DNA of 64,000 bases from UBA11986 sp963734955 (lineage in GTDB: Bacteria > Bacteroidota > Ignavibacteria > UBA10030 > UBA6906). The stretch is taken from the NCBI GenBank assembly GCA_963734955.1, contig CAVTJO010000014.1, positions 496,001 to 560,000 on the forward strand, given 5' to 3'. The notes beneath the pieces are model-generated. The model ran no database searches. It saw nothing but the letters and a program-made list of their open reading frames with translations, and was not told where the DNA came from. A program made the translations under genes and the position numbers. Below are positions 63,188 through 64,000 of the stretch, piece by piece (positions within the stretch are counted from its first letter, which is position 1; every line of letters begins with the position of its first letter).

Positions 63188-64000
63188 TTACAGTTTCTCC
63201 ACAACACCCTTCATGATTGCAGTGAGTTTTGGCTCCGTTTGTCCCGCGACCGCAATAATCTCCTCGACGTTGGCGGGTTGAAGTGAATCGGGGAAACACT
63301 CATCGGTAATGATGGAGAACCCAAGCACCCGCATCCCCATGTGATTTGCAACGATATTCTCCGGTACCGTCGACATTCCGACCGCGTCGGCACCGATGAA
63401 GCGAAGGAAACGATACTCGGCGCGCGTTTCCAGGTTTGGCCCGGGAACGGCAACGAAGACTCCGCGCTCGGTACGGATTTTCATATCAAGGGCAACCCGT
63501 TCGGCAAGGGCAATCAAATCCCTTGTGTATGGCTCCGACATATCCGGGAAGCGCGGCCCCAATGTATCATCATTTGGTCCGATCAGCGGATTGTCGCCAA
63601 GCAAGTTGATGTGGTCGGTGATGATCATGATCGTACCGCGTGAAAACTGCGGGTTCATACCACCGGCTGCGTTGGAAATGAGCAGGGTGTCAACCCCGAG
63701 GAACTTCATGACTCGCACCGGGAAGGTCACCTGCCTCATTGTGTAACCTTCGTAGTAGTGGAACCGTCCCTGCATTGCAACGACACGCTTGCCTGCAAGG
63801 ATGCCGAATAACAATTTCCCATGGTGCGATTCAACGGTCGAAATCGGGAAATGGGGGATATCGCCGTAGTCGATGACCGCCTCAGTCTTGATCTCCCTGG
63901 CCAGTCCGCCCAGACCCGTCCCCAGGATGATACCAATGGGGGGCTCCATGCTGGTTTTCGTCCGGAGAAACGAAGCCGCCTCATCAATTTGCTTACGCAG
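63188..64000 (-). CDS. Purine nucleoside phosphorylase (5' end outside the window)
   Basis: At least 270 residues; the frame stays open to the window edge, so the start lies beyond 64000. It has IGIILGTGLGGLA (phosphate site), ESHHGKLLFG, MQGRFHYYEGY, SNAAGGMNP, FVAVPGPNLETRAEYRFL, GADAVGMSTVPE and SIITDECFPD. This is the trimeric inosine-guanosine type (PunA). It splits purine nucleosides with phosphate to the base and ribose 1-phosphate. A methylthioadenosine phosphorylase is less likely because of the conserved E and N in the base site region. Confidence 0.94.
   Translation of the reverse strand: MRKQIDEAASFLRTKTSMEPPIGIILGTGLGGLAREIKTEAVIDYGDIPHFPISTVESHHGKLLFGILAGKRVVAMQGRFHYYEGYTMRQVTFPVRVMKFLGVDTLLISNAAGGMNPQFSRGTIMIITDHINLLGDNPLIGPNDDTLGPRFPDMSEPYTRDLIALAERVALDMKIRTERGVFVAVPGPNLETRAEYRFLRFIGADAVGMSTVPENIVANHMGMRVLGFSIITDECFPDSLQPANVEEIIAVAGQTEPKLTAIMKGVVEKL

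Noticed and set aside
1..64000. tRNA, rRNA, CRISPR arrays, insertion sequences or phage genes
   Set aside because: No cloverleaf-like blocks, repeat-spacer series, transposase or integrase reading frames or terminal inverted repeats were noticed. A tRNAscan or repeat finder could still detect something small.

Overview
The window is a chromosomal stretch with no rRNA, tRNA, CRISPR array, insertion sequence or phage gene that I can see. Gene content points to a Gram-negative member of the Bacteroidota-Chlorobiota superphylum, most like Ignavibacteria or a relative. Supporting signs are the S46 dipeptidyl-peptidase, DUF4412, DUF1460 and DUF6588-like secreted proteins, a TonB receptor with an N-terminal carboxypeptidase-regulatory-like domain, lspA-traR-ileS and YicC-gmk-omega-coaBC gene orders, and LptE beside a sigma-54 activator. 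The lineage is an inference from gene families, not from a marker phylogeny.

Layout. (1) 0-9.4 kb, minus strand: dxr and rseP, followed by a sensory-looking set (exported protein, FecR-domain protein, large outer-membrane protein, CHASE2 adenylate/guanylate cyclase). (2) 9.5-13.4 kb: a trans-sulfuration PLP enzyme, a ketopantoate-reductase-like enzyme and the ribosome-rescue NFACT protein. (3) 13.5-20.6 kb, plus strand: YicC, gmk, omega, coaBC, family-4 uracil-DNA glycosylase, dnaB, a DUF1460 protein and a DUF4412 protein. (4) 20.7-28.4 kb, minus strand: glycosyltransferase, AmmeMemoRadiSam radical SAM enzyme, S46 peptidase, HD phosphohydrolase, a decayed class D beta-lactamase-like gene and an M13 metallopeptidase. 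(5) 28.6-36.6 kb: a divergent metal-acquisition-like locus. TonB receptor, two small His/Cys proteins and a Cys-rich outer-membrane protein lie on the minus strand. A third small His/Cys protein, a zinc-associated outer-membrane protein, a ZnuA-like binding protein and a ZnuB-like permease lie on the plus strand. (6) 36.6-41.1 kb: a cytochrome b, Cys-rich lipoprotein and SUOX-fold molybdoprotein operon, an M2-like peptidase and phosphotransacetylase. (7) 41.5-47.5 kb, plus strand: miaB, SPOR protein, sigma-54 activator, lptE, glycosyltransferase and TPR protein. (8) 47.6-56.7 kb: rpsT, an ECF sigma factor with an anchored beta-helix-like protein, a TPR-CHAT lipoprotein, GDPD, adk, rlmN and two secreted proteins. 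(9) 56.8-64 kb, minus strand: rluD, lspA, traR, ileS, a SIMPL protein, a DUF2905 protein and a purine nucleoside phosphorylase cut by the window edge.

Quality note: at least nine genes between 5.6 and 26.3 kb carry one-base frameshifts, including the normally essential gmk, coaBC and dnaB. Most are single extra bases, so I treat most of these as likely sequence errors and give the reconstructed gene extents. The beta-lactamase-like gene is different: it also has an internal deletion of about 110 codons and has lost both active-site lysines.

The most interesting candidate for new biology is the divergent metal locus. It has three small proteins sharing a His/Cys cluster and an Arg-Gly/Ala-Pro-Pro tail, and a promoter module that occurs twice, one copy partly decayed.
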